From Pseudomonadota bacterium (GTDB lineage: Bacteria; Pseudomonadota; Alphaproteobacteria; Micavibrionales; UBA2020), in contig JAEXMB010000038.1 in assembly GCA_023444705.1 (NCBI GenBank), positions 1 to 13,497 of the forward strand: a DNA stretch of 13,497 bases, read 5' to 3'. The translations under genes were made by a program, and so were the position numbers. The notes beneath the pieces are model-generated. The model was not told the DNA's origin. It did not search any database and was given only the letters and a program-made list of their open reading frames with translations. Positions 1-6,411 of the stretch are shown one piece after another; the first letter of the stretch is position 1; each line of letters opens with the position of its first letter.

Positions 1-896
1 ATGCCGTGCAGTTCGGCCAGCGCCTTTTCGATCTCGTCGCCAACGGTGTCGATCGCCTGATCGGGGTGACGGTGCGCACCACCCACGGGCTCGGCCACGA
101 TGGTGTCGATGACGCCCAGTTCCTTGAGATCCTGCGCGGTCAGTTTGAGAGCGCGCGCGGCGTCCTTGGAGAATTCAGCCGAGCGCCACAGGATGGAGGC
201 GCAGCCCTCGGGGCTGATGACGCTGTAGATCGAATGTTCGAGCATCAGCACGCGGTCAGCCGTGGCGATGGCGATGGCCCCGCCCGAGCCGCCTTCGCCG
301 ATAATGGTCGACACGATGGGCACTTCGGCGCGGAAGCAGGATTCGATCGATTTGGCGATGGCTTCGGACTGGCCGCGTTCTTCGGCCTCGACACCCGGAT
401 AGGCGCCGGCGGTATCGACCAGCGTGATAACGGGCAGGTTGAAGTGGCTCGCCATTTCGATCAGGCGTTGCGCCTTGCGGTAGCCTTCGGGCTTGGTCAT
501 GCCGAAGTTATGCTTGATGCGGCTGGTGGTGTCGTGGCCCTTTTCCTGGCCCATGACAACGACCGACTGGCCGCGGAAACGGCCAAGGCCGCCGACCAGC
601 GCATGGTCTTCGCCATAGAAACGGTCGCCCGCAAGGGGGGTGAAATCCTGAATCAGGCGGCTGACGTAATCGACGAAGTGCGGGCGTTCGGGGTGGCGCG
701 CGACCTGCACTTTTTGCTCGGGTGCGAGCTTGGCATAGGTTTGTACCAGCATGCGGTGGGTTTTCTCGCGGATGCGGGTGATCTCGTCGCCCATGCTGAC
801 GCCGCCCTTGGGCATGGAGGCTTCCATGCTGGTCAGTTCGCTCAGCTTGGTTTCCAGTTCGATCAGCGGTTTTTCAAACTCGAGGTGATAAGTCAT
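1..896 (-). CDS. accA: Acetyl-CoA carboxylase carboxyltransferase subunit alpha (3' end cut by window edge)
   Basis: AccA pairs with AccD to form the carboxyltransferase of acetyl-CoA carboxylase, moving the carboxyl group from carboxybiotin to acetyl-CoA to make malonyl-CoA, the first committed step of fatty-acid synthesis in the cytoplasm. The visible 298 residues start [15 protein letters not shown] and keep the family landmarks: [13 protein letters not shown] (66-78), the LAGDR stretch (88-92), MGQEKGHDT (115-123), [13 protein letters not shown] (130-142), DTAGAYPG (161-168) with [10 protein letters not shown] (172-181), the glycine-rich GEGGSGGA (200-207) of the oxyanion-hole region, [13 protein letters not shown] (225-237) and GGAHR (272-276). 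Family members are about 317-320 residues, so only about 20 C-terminal residues are missing. The ATG at 896 has a purine-rich AAGAAGAAG upstream, a weak Shine-Dalgarno. It lies 35 bp after the dnaQ-like gene on the same strand, so the two are probably cotranscribed. Identity is very secure. Confidence 0.97.
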   Translation of the reverse strand, partial: MTYHLEFEKPLIELETKLSELTSMEASMPKGGVSMGDEITRIREKTHRMLVQTYAKLAPEQKVQVARHPERPHFVDYVSRLIQDFTPLAGDRFYGEDHALVGGLGRFRGQSVVVMGQEKGHDTTSRIKHNFGMTKPEGYRKAQRLIEMASHFNLPVITLVDTAGAYPGVEAEERGQSEAIAKSIESCFRAEVPIVSTIIGEGGSGGAIAIATADRVLMLEHSIYSVISPEGCASILWRSAEFSKDAARALKLTAQDLKELGVIDTIVAEPVGGAHRHPDQAIDTVGDEIEKALAELHG

Positions 897-931
897 GTGG
901 CTTCTTCTTGTAAGGGAAGTGAAAACAATGG

Positions 932-1534
932 TTAGGGTTTGCGCACGGGCAGCTTGGGTGCCGTGTGCGGTGTCTTCAGGGCGGCATATTCAGCCTTGAG
1001 GCGCGGATAGGCGCTGGCCAGCAGCTCGGCATCGAGCAACGCGCCGTGGCCCTGCGCGTCGCGGGTGCTGCGGTCGATGCCGTAGCGGTCAAGGATATGG
1101 TCAAGGCGGGCCTGATCGGGGCCATAGAGAGCCTCGGCCCAGCGGCGCACGTTCACCCACTGGCTGGCGGGCGGGGGCGTAACGCCCTGACGCGCCAGCT
1201 CGGCGGTGATGAAGGCTTCGTCGAGCGTATAGGGCTGGCCGTTGCGCTCGACCGTGCGGCAGGTGATGACGATGGCCGCATCGCCGATGAAGTCGCGGAT
1301 GGCCTGTGCCTGTGCTGTGCCCATCGGCGGAAACTGTGAAAGGAATTCCGGTGTCATGCGGTGCGCGGCCAGGGCGGCGGGATGGCTGTCGCGTTGCGGG
1401 TTGACGATGAGGTGCAGGGTTTTGCCCGTCGGCGCGTCATTGACGAGTTCGACGATGCCGACGGAGATCAGGCGTTCGCCAGCATCCACGAAAAGGTCTG
1501 TCGTCTCGATGTCGAGTATGACGGTGCGCTGCAA
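932..1534 (-). CDS. DnaQ-family 3'-5' exonuclease, DNA polymerase III epsilon-like, divergent
   Basis: A 200-residue single-domain DEDD exonuclease resembling the proofreading epsilon subunit. Exo I is intact ([10 protein letters not shown]8, E10), followed by the epsilon-typical [12 protein letters not shown] and HRMTPEFL. Exo III is intact ([12 protein letters not shown]163, D168). The Exo II region is odd: the usual HNAxFD is replaced by a longer polar stretch (about 92-104) leading into [10 protein letters not shown], where D105 can supply the fourth acidic ligand. The usual TxxxDxLxxAR segment is also changed ([12 protein letters not shown]). I chose the TTG at 1534 because it puts Exo I eight residues from the N-terminus, as in epsilon, with AGAGG 11 nt upstream; an earlier in-frame TTG at 1579 adds 15 residues without homology. 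It sits after the xerD terminator and before accA. It could be the replicative epsilon or a specialised paralogue; I favour a paralogue because of Exo II. Confidence 0.8.
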   Translation of the reverse strand: MQRTVILDIETTDLFVDAGERLISVGIVELVNDAPTGKTLHLIVNPQRDSHPAALAAHRMTPEFLSQFPPMGTAQAQAIRDFIGDAAIVITCRTVERNGQPYTLDEAFITAELARQGVTPPPASQWVNVRRWAEALYGPDQARLDHILDRYGIDRSTRDAQGHGALLDAELLASAYPRLKAEYAALKTPHTAPKLPVRKP

Positions 1535-1628
1535 GGGTAAAAAAACCTCTGGTTGGTACAGGCGACAGGTGTAGCACAATTTGCCGGAAACTCAAAACAC
1601 CTATGTTTATCAGTGGATTAAGGGTAAT

Positions 1629-1662
1629 AAAAAAGGCGCCACCCGTAAGTGACGCCTTTTTT
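1629..1662 (-). terminator. Rho-independent terminator of xerD
   Basis: Stem GGCGTCAC / GTGGCGCC (minus-strand reading; 1649-1656 with 1635-1642), a six-base loop, and flanking runs of six A and six T that extend the stem and give the U-tract. Read on the minus strand, the single non-Watson-Crick position is a G-U wobble; read on the plus strand it is a C-A mismatch. The hairpin is therefore tuned for minus-strand transcription. It begins 22 bp after the xerD stop codon and should separate xerD from the dnaQ-like gene. Confidence 0.9.
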
Positions 1663-1684
1663 AAGTCAGGTCAAACCGAAGCGA

Positions 1685-2668
1685 TTAGTTGCTGCCGGTT
1701 TTTGCCAGAGGATGCTTGTCGGCAGCCGCTTTGACCTGATCGCCAACCACTTGGGTGTAGATCTGGGTCGTTGCGATGTCGGCGTGGCCGAGCATTTTCT
1801 GGACCGAGCGAAGATCCGCACCGTGCTTGAGCAGGTGGGTTGCGAAAGCGTGGCGCAGAACGTGCGGGCTAACGCGCTCGGGGTCGATGTTGGCGTTGCG
1901 TGCCAGCTCTTTCAGGAGCTGTGCGAAACGCTGACGGGTCAGGTGGCCCGATTCAGACGTGCGCGAGGGGAAGAGCCACTTGCTCTGCGCCTCGTTGCGG
2001 TCTGCCATCAGGAACTTGGTGCGGATGTCCATGTAGCCGCGCATTGCTTTTTGTGCGGGTTCGGACAGCGGCGCCATACGCTCGCGGCCGCCTTTGCCTT
2101 CTACCGTCAGGTAGCGGCTTTCGGGACCGATTGCGGTGAGGGGCAGGCCAACCAGTTCAGATACGCGCAGGCCGGTTGCGTAGAGGATCTCGAGCAGGGC
2201 TACGAGACGAACGCTTTCCGGGCCGCCTTGTTTCTGTGCGGTGGTGATGAGGAGAGTAACTTCATCTTCGCTCAGAACCTTGGGCAGGGTGCGGGTCTGC
2301 TTGGGGCTTTCGATGTTGGTGGTGGGGTCTTCCGAACGCTTGCCTTCGGAAACGAGGAAGCCGAAGAACTGGCGCAGTGCCGAGATGCGGCGTGCGATGG
2401 TGCGGACAGCGGTCTTGCCGCCGCCTTTGCTCTTGGCGTTCTCGCGCTCACCCAGTTCTGCGAGGTAAGCTTTGAGATCGTTGGTATCAGCGACTTCGAT
2501 CTCTTTGCCTTGCTTTTTGAGGAAAGCGCAGACATCTGCGAGATCGCGTTCATATGCGTGACGGGTATTCATAGCTGCACCGCGTTCGGCGATCAGCATA
2601 TCGAGGAATGCCTCCACTGAGCCCGGAAGGGGTGCTTTCGGCATTCTTGGACGACCTGGACGTGCCAT
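1685..2668 (-). CDS. xerD: Tyrosine recombinase XerD
   Basis: XerD acts with XerC at the chromosomal dif site to resolve chromosome dimers, normally activated by FtsK at the division septum. The 327-residue protein has the N-terminal core-binding (SAM-like) domain (about 14-110) and the C-terminal catalytic domain. All catalytic residues are visible: R168 (ATGLRVSEL), K192 (EGKGGRER), H269 and R272 (HVLRHAFATHLL), H295 (LGHADIATTQIYT) and nucleophile Y304. The short basic N-terminal lead (MARPGRPRMPK) makes it slightly longer than the usual 300 residues. The ATG at 2668 has AGGAG eight bases upstream. I call XerD rather than XerC from recalled alphaproteobacterial gene order, where xerD lies next to accA and divergent from aroK. 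It appears monocistronic, with a strong terminator 22 bp after the stop and a 17-bp palindrome directly upstream of its ribosome binding site. Confidence 0.93.
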   Translation of the reverse strand: MARPGRPRMPKAPLPGSVEAFLDMLIAERGAAMNTRHAYERDLADVCAFLKKQGKEIEVADTNDLKAYLAELGERENAKSKGGGKTAVRTIARRISALRQFFGFLVSEGKRSEDPTTNIESPKQTRTLPKVLSEDEVTLLITTAQKQGGPESVRLVALLEILYATGLRVSELVGLPLTAIGPESRYLTVEGKGGRERMAPLSEPAQKAMRGYMDIRTKFLMADRNEAQSKWLFPSRTSESGHLTRQRFAQLLKELARNANIDPERVSPHVLRHAFATHLLKHGADLRSVQKMLGHADIATTQIYTQVVGDQVKAAADKHPLAKTGSN

Positions 2669-2682
2669 AAGAATTACTCCTG

Positions 2683-2699
2683 TTTATAAAGTTTATAAA
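2683..2699. repeat. 17-bp perfect palindrome / tandem repeat upstream of xerD
   Basis: TTTATAAA-G-TTTATAAA is both a perfect 8-1-8 inverted repeat and, with the base before it, two tandem copies of GTTTATAAA (2682-2690, 2691-2699). It ends two bases before the AGGAG of xerD, so it overlaps either the -10/start region or the very short 5' leader. Each half contains a TATAAA that could serve as a -10 element on the minus strand. It may be an operator or simply a promoter-type AT tract. Confidence 0.5.
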
Positions 2700-2785
2700 T
2701 ACGCCCGGCAGGTACAACGTAAGTTGTTTGACGGACGTACGCCTCCGTAACAAGTAAACTTCCAAGACATAAAGCCGCATCCTTA

Positions 2786-2798
2786 GGGGAATTGCAAG
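2786..2798 (+). repeat. 13-bp direct repeat, copy 1
   Basis: GGGGAATTGCAAG, identical to copy 2 at 3265-3277, 479 bp away in the same orientation. Together they bracket nearly the whole AT-rich interval. Copy 1 also overlaps an inverted repeat ATTGC-N5-GCAAT at 2791-2805. Confidence 0.7.
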
Positions 2799-3040
2799 TG
2801 GCAATATGTGAAAATTTATTTTTTGTATTCCAGATACTTAACGCTGTTCATAAGAAAACAGTGGAAAGTCATAGAAAACAAACATTTTCTTTGCCTTTTG
2901 CAGTGCGGCCCAGCCTTTCCATTAAACCCCTCAAAAACCTTTCTTTTGAGACGTTTAGTGAAGTTTTAACCTGTCCCTGCAATCGGCAAATTCACCCTAT
3001 GGCGGGGGTTGATTCGCCGCCTGCAACGGCAAGCGGTTGG

Positions 3041-3090
3041 GTGCGGTGTTGTGGCTTTTCTCTGTCAAAGCCGGTGGCACCTCGTTTTTT
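3041..3090 (+). terminator. Terminator-like hairpin inside the xerD-aroK interval
   Basis: The upper stem is GGCTTT (3053-3058) with AAAGCC (3067-3072) around an eight-base loop. After a small internal loop, a lower stem pairs 3041-3049 with 3077-3085 (one mismatch, some G-U pairs). It runs directly into six T residues at 3085-3090. It would end a plus-strand transcript starting upstream in this region, for which no gene is recognised, so an unannotated small RNA is one explanation. The interrupted stem keeps confidence moderate. Confidence 0.4.
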
Positions 3091-3119
3091 GATACTTACT
3101 GTACTGGCGCGGCTATATA
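3089..3119 (+). promoter_or_regulatory. Candidate sigma70-type promoter for aroK-aroB-CNNM
   Basis: A -35-like TTGATA (3089-3094, five of six consensus bases) is followed after 19 bp by TATATA (3114-3119). Transcription would start near 3126, giving a leader of about 180 nt before aroK. The spacer is longer than the ideal 17, and this is the best plus-strand candidate I found rather than a firm call. Confidence 0.3.
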
Positions 3120-3183
3120 TGCAGGTGCATAAGCAGGCCGGGCGGGCGCAATCGAGATACCATAAAACTGGAAACAGTTATTA

Positions 3184-3196
3184 CATAATCATTATG
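3184..3196. promoter_or_regulatory. 13-bp perfect inverted repeat upstream of aroK (operator-like)
   Basis: CATAAT-C-ATTATG is a perfect 6-1-6 inverted repeat. Its core ATAATCATTAT equals the central 11 bases of the classical 19-bp Fur box, but the outer bases do not fit. Read on the other strand, GCATAA-TGA-TTATGT also resembles the two recombinase arms of dif with a three-base instead of a six-base centre. Function unknown. Confidence 0.35.
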
Positions 3197-3245
3197 CAGG
3201 GTCAATATTATTTTTTCATAAACGTTAAAAAAGTCCCATGCGGCA

Positions 3246-3302
3246 TTTCCCTTGCTTTTTAGCGGGGGAATTGCAAGGCTAACACACTGTAAACAAGGGA
3301 AA
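3246..3302 (+). promoter_or_regulatory. aroK leader helix that can sequester the ribosome binding site
   Basis: TTTCCCTTG (3246-3254) is perfectly complementary over nine bases to CAAGGGAAA (3294-3302), which contains the aroK Shine-Dalgarno AGGGA. A competing six-base helix is possible: CCTTGC (3250-3255) with GCAAGG (3273-3278). The two share most of the 5' arm, so they are mutually exclusive, and the second would leave the ribosome binding site free. This layout is typical of translational switches in leaders, but no ligand domain or regulator is recognised. Confidence 0.35.
3265..3277 (+). repeat. 13-bp direct repeat, copy 2
   Basis: GGGGAATTGCAAG, identical to copy 1 at 2786-2798. This copy lies in the probable aroK leader and supplies the GCAAG arm of the alternative leader helix. 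Confidence 0.7.
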
Positions 3303-3308
3303 AATTAA

Positions 3309-3890
3309 GTGCGCCCCTGCGACCCGCCATATTCGACAACTGCCTCTCCCGTGCTGCCTTTGGGCCGTCCGGTGGTGCTGGTCGGCCTGATGGGGGCGGG
3401 TAAGACCCGCGTCGGCGGGGTGCTGGCCCGTCTGCTGCAGATTCCCTTCGTTGATTCTGACCTCGAGGTCGAGCGCGTGGCAGGTATGGCTGTGTCGGAC
3501 GTGTTCGAGCTGTATGGCGAAAGCGCCTTTCGCGATTGCGAGGCCAAGGTGATCGCGCGGCTGTTGCGCGGGCAGGTGCAGGTGATTGCCACCGGCGGGG
3601 GTGCCTTCATGAACGAGGAGACACGCGCGCTGGTAAAAAAAGACGCGATTTCTATATGGCTGCGCGCGGATGTTGATGTGCTGCTGGAGCGCACTGCGCA
3701 CAGCGGCCGCCGCCCTTTGCTGCAAACGGACGATCCCCGCGCGGTTTTGCAGCGTCTTGTGGACATGCGCTATCCTGTCTATGCGCAGGCCGATATCACG
3801 GTGGATAGCGGCGCGCAGTCGCCGCAGGACATGGCCAAACATTTGGTCGACATCCTGCGCGCGCATATTGAAAAGGAAGTGCAGGCATGA
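3309..3890 (+). CDS. aroK: Shikimate kinase
   Basis: Phosphorylates shikimate to shikimate 3-phosphate with ATP, the fifth step of the chorismate pathway, in the cytoplasm. The 193-residue product shows the whole family pattern: Walker A GLMGAGKT (26-33), the FVDSD shikimate/Mg site (47-51), FRDCE with substrate-binding R75, the ATGGGA loop (94-99), the LID with RRPLL (134-138), and RYPVYA (154-159) near the C-terminus. The first 20 residues or so are a variable lead before the PVVLVGLMG strand. The start is GTG at 3309, with AGGGA eight bases upstream; no ATG lies between it and the P-loop strand. It is the first gene of an operon, its stop overlapping the aroB start by 4 bp (ATGA). Its ribosome binding site may be controlled by leader RNA structure. 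Confidence 0.96.
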   Translation: MRPCDPPYSTTASPVLPLGRPVVLVGLMGAGKTRVGGVLARLLQIPFVDSDLEVERVAGMAVSDVFELYGESAFRDCEAKVIARLLRGQVQVIATGGGAFMNEETRALVKKDAISIWLRADVDVLLERTAHSGRRPLLQTDDPRAVLQRLVDMRYPVYAQADITVDSGAQSPQDMAKHLVDILRAHIEKEVQA

Positions 3891-5023
3891 GCGCGATGTC
3901 AGAGATGGTCCGGCAAACGGTCAGCCTTGAAGGCCATGCCTATCCGATTTTGATCGGGGAGGGCTTGCTGGCATCGGCGGGGCAACTGGTTGCGGATGAA
4001 CTGGCGCTGCCGCATGGCACGCAGATATTTATTGTCGCTGATGAAGCCGTGGCCGTGCGCTACCTTGCGCCGCTGCAAGAGAGCCTGACGCAGGCGCGGC
4101 TGGCGCTGGCCGCGCCCTTTACCGTGCCGTCAGGCGAGGGCAGTAAAAGCTTTGGGGTTTACGAAAACCTGATCGCGCATTTGCTGGCCCATAAAATCAG
4201 GCGCGACAGCGTGGTCGTGGCACTGGGCGGCGGGGTCATTGGCGATCTGGCAGGCTTTGCGGCGGCAACAGTGCTGCGCGGCGTGCGCCTCGTGCAAATC
4301 CCCACCAGCTTGCTGGCGCAGGTCGACAGCTCCGTCGGCGGCAAGACCGGCATCAATACGGCGCAAGGCAAGAACCTTGTGGGGGCTTTCCACCATCCCG
4401 CACTGGTGCTGGCGGATACGGGGGTGCTTGATACCTTGCCCCTGCGCGAGGTCAAGGCCGGCTATGCCGAGGTGCTGAAATACGCCCTGATCGGTGAGCG
4501 CGGATTTTTTGGCTGGCTGCAGGATAACGGCTGGGCGGTACTGGCGGGCGATATGGCCGCGCGCCGCTACGCCGTGGCCGTCAGCTGCAACGCCAAGGCC
4601 GAAGTGGTGATGGCCGACCCGTTCGAGCGTCACGGGCGGCGTGCGCTGCTCAACCTCGGTCACACCTTCGGCCATGCGCTCGAGGCGATCGGGGGTTATG
4701 ACGGACGCCTGCTGCATGGCGAGGCGGTGGCCATCGGTATGCGCTGGGCCTTTGATTACGCTGTACGGGCAGGGCTGTGCCCTGCAGGCGATGCGGCGCT
4801 GGTCCATGCGCATATGGACAAGCTGGAGCTGATGGCGCGCCCGCCCTTTGAGGTGACGGCGCAACAGGTGCTTGACTATATGACGGGCGACAAGAAGAAC
4901 AGTGCTGCGGGTGGCATTACGCTGATCCTGCCGCGCGCGATCGGCGATGCCTTCGTGGCCCGCGACGTGCCTGCGCGCGAAGTCGAAGATTTTCTGGCGG
5001 GTGTCGCCGGACAGGGAGAATAA
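3887..5023 (+). CDS. aroB: 3-dehydroquinate synthase
   Basis: Converts DAHP (3-deoxy-D-arabino-heptulosonate 7-phosphate) to 3-dehydroquinate, the second shikimate-pathway step, using NAD+ and a divalent metal. The 378 residues match the usual length. Visible signatures are PSGEGSKSF (81-89), the NAD-binding GGGVIGDLAGF (114-124), QIPTSLLAQVDSSVGGKTGIN (137-157), the metal ligands E195 (GYAEVLKYAL), H259 (LGHTFGHALE) and H277 (LLHGEAVAIGM), and DKKN (335-338). The start ATG overlaps the aroK stop as ATGA, implying translational coupling; a second ATG four codons later cannot be excluded. Pairing of aroK and aroB is common in proteobacteria. Only 2 bp separate it from the CNNM transporter gene. 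Confidence 0.97.
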   Translation: MSAMSEMVRQTVSLEGHAYPILIGEGLLASAGQLVADELALPHGTQIFIVADEAVAVRYLAPLQESLTQARLALAAPFTVPSGEGSKSFGVYENLIAHLLAHKIRRDSVVVALGGGVIGDLAGFAAATVLRGVRLVQIPTSLLAQVDSSVGGKTGINTAQGKNLVGAFHHPALVLADTGVLDTLPLREVKAGYAEVLKYALIGERGFFGWLQDNGWAVLAGDMAARRYAVAVSCNAKAEVVMADPFERHGRRALLNLGHTFGHALEAIGGYDGRLLHGEAVAIGMRWAFDYAVRAGLCPAGDAALVHAHMDKLELMARPPFEVTAQQVLDYMTGDKKNSAAGGITLILPRAIGDAFVARDVPAREVEDFLAGVAGQGE

Positions 5024-5025
5024 AT

Positions 5026-6405
5026 ATGGATGCAGCGACGATGACCGACGGCCCCATGAAGGTGATCGCGGTGACGCAGGCAGGCGGAACGGGCGATTTC
5101 TTTGCGGAATTGCTGCTGTTCCTTGCGCTGATGGTGGGGTCGGCGTTTTTTTCGGGTTCGGAAACGGCGATGACGGCGGCATCGCGTGCGCGCATGCATA
5201 CGCTGGAAAACGACGGCAATAAACGCGCGCGGCTGGTCAACAAGTTGCGCGTGGACAAGGACCGCCTGATCGGCAGCCTGTTGCTGGGCAATAACCTCGT
5301 CAATATTTCGGCCTCGGCGCTGGCGACCTCGGTGCTGATCAAGATGTTCGGCGAGGCGGGGGTGGCCTATGCCACGGTTGCGGTGACCATCCTGCTGCTG
5401 ATTTTTTCCGAAGTGATGCCCAAGACGATGGCGCTGATCCATCCCGACCGTCTGGCGCTCGCCGTTGCGCCGCTGGTTGCGGTGATCGTTACGGTTTTTG
5501 CGCCGGTCAGTAACGCTGTGAACAAATTTGTCCGCTTTTTCTTCCGCGTGATCGGTGTCAGCATGGATGGCCATACCGGCGGTCTTTACGAGGAAGAACT
5601 GCGCGGTGCCATCGAGCTGATGGGCAGCGAGATCATGCCCGCCGATCTTGACGGGCAGGAAGTGCGCGCGACGACGCAGGAAACCAAGGCGATGCTGCGC
5701 TCGATCCTTGATCTTGCCGACGTGCAGGTGGCCGAGATCATGATCCACCGCCGCAACGTGCGCACCATCGATGCGGGCATGCCGTCGGTGCGCATTGTTG
5801 ACGAGGTTTTGCACAGCGCCTTTACGCGTCTGCCGGTGTGGCACGAGAACAACGACAATATCATTGGCATCATCCATACCAAGCTGTTGTTGCAGGAAAT
5901 CCGCAATTGCAATGGCGATGTCGGGCGCGTGAACATCCGCAACGCCATGATGGAGCCGTGGTTCATTCCTGAATCCACCACGCTGTTTGACCAGTTGCAG
6001 GAATTCCGCAAGCGGCGCGAGCATTTCGCCGTGGTTGTCGACGAATACGGCGCCCTGCGCGGCGTTGTGACGCTCGAGGATATTCTCGAGGAAATCGTCG
6101 GGCAGATCGACGACGAACACGACGTGGCGGTATCGGGCGTGCGCCCCCAGCCCGACGGCAGCTTTATCATCGACGGCAAGGTGACCATCCGCGACCTCAA
6201 CCGCGAATTCGACTGGGGGCTGCCCGACGACGAATATTCCACCCTTGCGGGTCTGCTGTTGTTTGAAAGCCAGCGCATTCCGCTGGTGGGGCAAAGCTAT
6301 ACGTTTTTTGACTTCCGCTTTGAAATTCTCAAGCGCCAGCGCAATCAGATCGCGCAGGTGCGGGTCTTGCCGCCGCAGGCAGGCATGATCGCGGCGCGGG
6401 CGTGA
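5026..6405 (+). CDS. CNNM/CorC-HlyC family membrane protein with CBS domains
   Basis: A 459-residue inner-membrane protein of the CNNM (DUF21-CBS) family, linked to Mg2+ or other divalent-cation transport and often misnamed hemolysin. The DUF21 membrane domain spans about 24-215 with the hallmarks FFSGSETAMTA (41-51), LLLGNNLVN (85-93) and FSEVMPKT (127-134). Hydrophobic segments lie at about 26-42, 114-130 and 143-162. Two CBS motifs follow (about 236-295 and 303-360, including FAVVVDEYGALRG and LEDILEEIVG), then a C-terminal CorC_HlyC domain (about 375-450). The ATG at 5026 has GGGAG seven bases upstream. It follows aroB by 2 bp; the aroK-aroB-CNNM order recurs in alphaproteobacteria. The transported ion cannot be read from sequence. 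Confidence 0.92.
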   Translation: MDAATMTDGPMKVIAVTQAGGTGDFFAELLLFLALMVGSAFFSGSETAMTAASRARMHTLENDGNKRARLVNKLRVDKDRLIGSLLLGNNLVNISASALATSVLIKMFGEAGVAYATVAVTILLLIFSEVMPKTMALIHPDRLALAVAPLVAVIVTVFAPVSNAVNKFVRFFFRVIGVSMDGHTGGLYEEELRGAIELMGSEIMPADLDGQEVRATTQETKAMLRSILDLADVQVAEIMIHRRNVRTIDAGMPSVRIVDEVLHSAFTRLPVWHENNDNIIGIIHTKLLLQEIRNCNGDVGRVNIRNAMMEPWFIPESTTLFDQLQEFRKRREHFAVVVDEYGALRGVVTLEDILEEIVGQIDDEHDVAVSGVRPQPDGSFIIDGKVTIRDLNREFDWGLPDDEYSTLAGLLLFESQRIPLVGQSYTFFDFRFEILKRQRNQIAQVRVLPPQAGMIAARA

Positions 6406-6411
6406 AAATAG

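Larger units (their letters stand above)
2669..3308. other. AT-rich 640-bp intergenic region between divergent xerD and aroK
   Basis: This is the longest stretch without a recognised gene and is clearly richer in A+T than its flanks. It should hold the xerD promoter (minus) and the aroK promoter and leader (plus). Besides the elements listed separately, I see two small inverted repeats at 2714-2727 (ACAAC-GTAA-GTTGT) and 2731-2748 (ACGGA / TCCGT), and a weak plus-strand promoter-like pair TTGCAA (2792-2797), 17 bp, TTTATT (2815-2820). A 156-codon plus-strand frame runs from a TTG at 2792 to a TAG at 3260-3262. Its product resembles nothing I know, looks compositionally random (many Cys, His, Lys, Ser), and its start lacks a properly spaced ribosome binding site, so I do not call it a gene. 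Confidence 0.7.

Noticed and set aside
6..935. A 309-codon plus-strand frame opposite accA
   Set aside because: Antisense shadow; the minus strand encodes a clear AccA over the same bases.
1535..1579. 15-residue N-terminal extension of the dnaQ-like gene from a TTG at 1579
   Set aside because: The extension has no homology and Exo I would be misplaced relative to epsilon; the TTG at 1534 fits better.
4876..6294. A 472-codon open frame antisense to aroB and the CNNM transporter gene
   Set aside because: Low-complexity His/Arg/Gln-rich product without motifs, a typical shadow of GC-rich coding DNA; the plus-strand genes are unmistakable.
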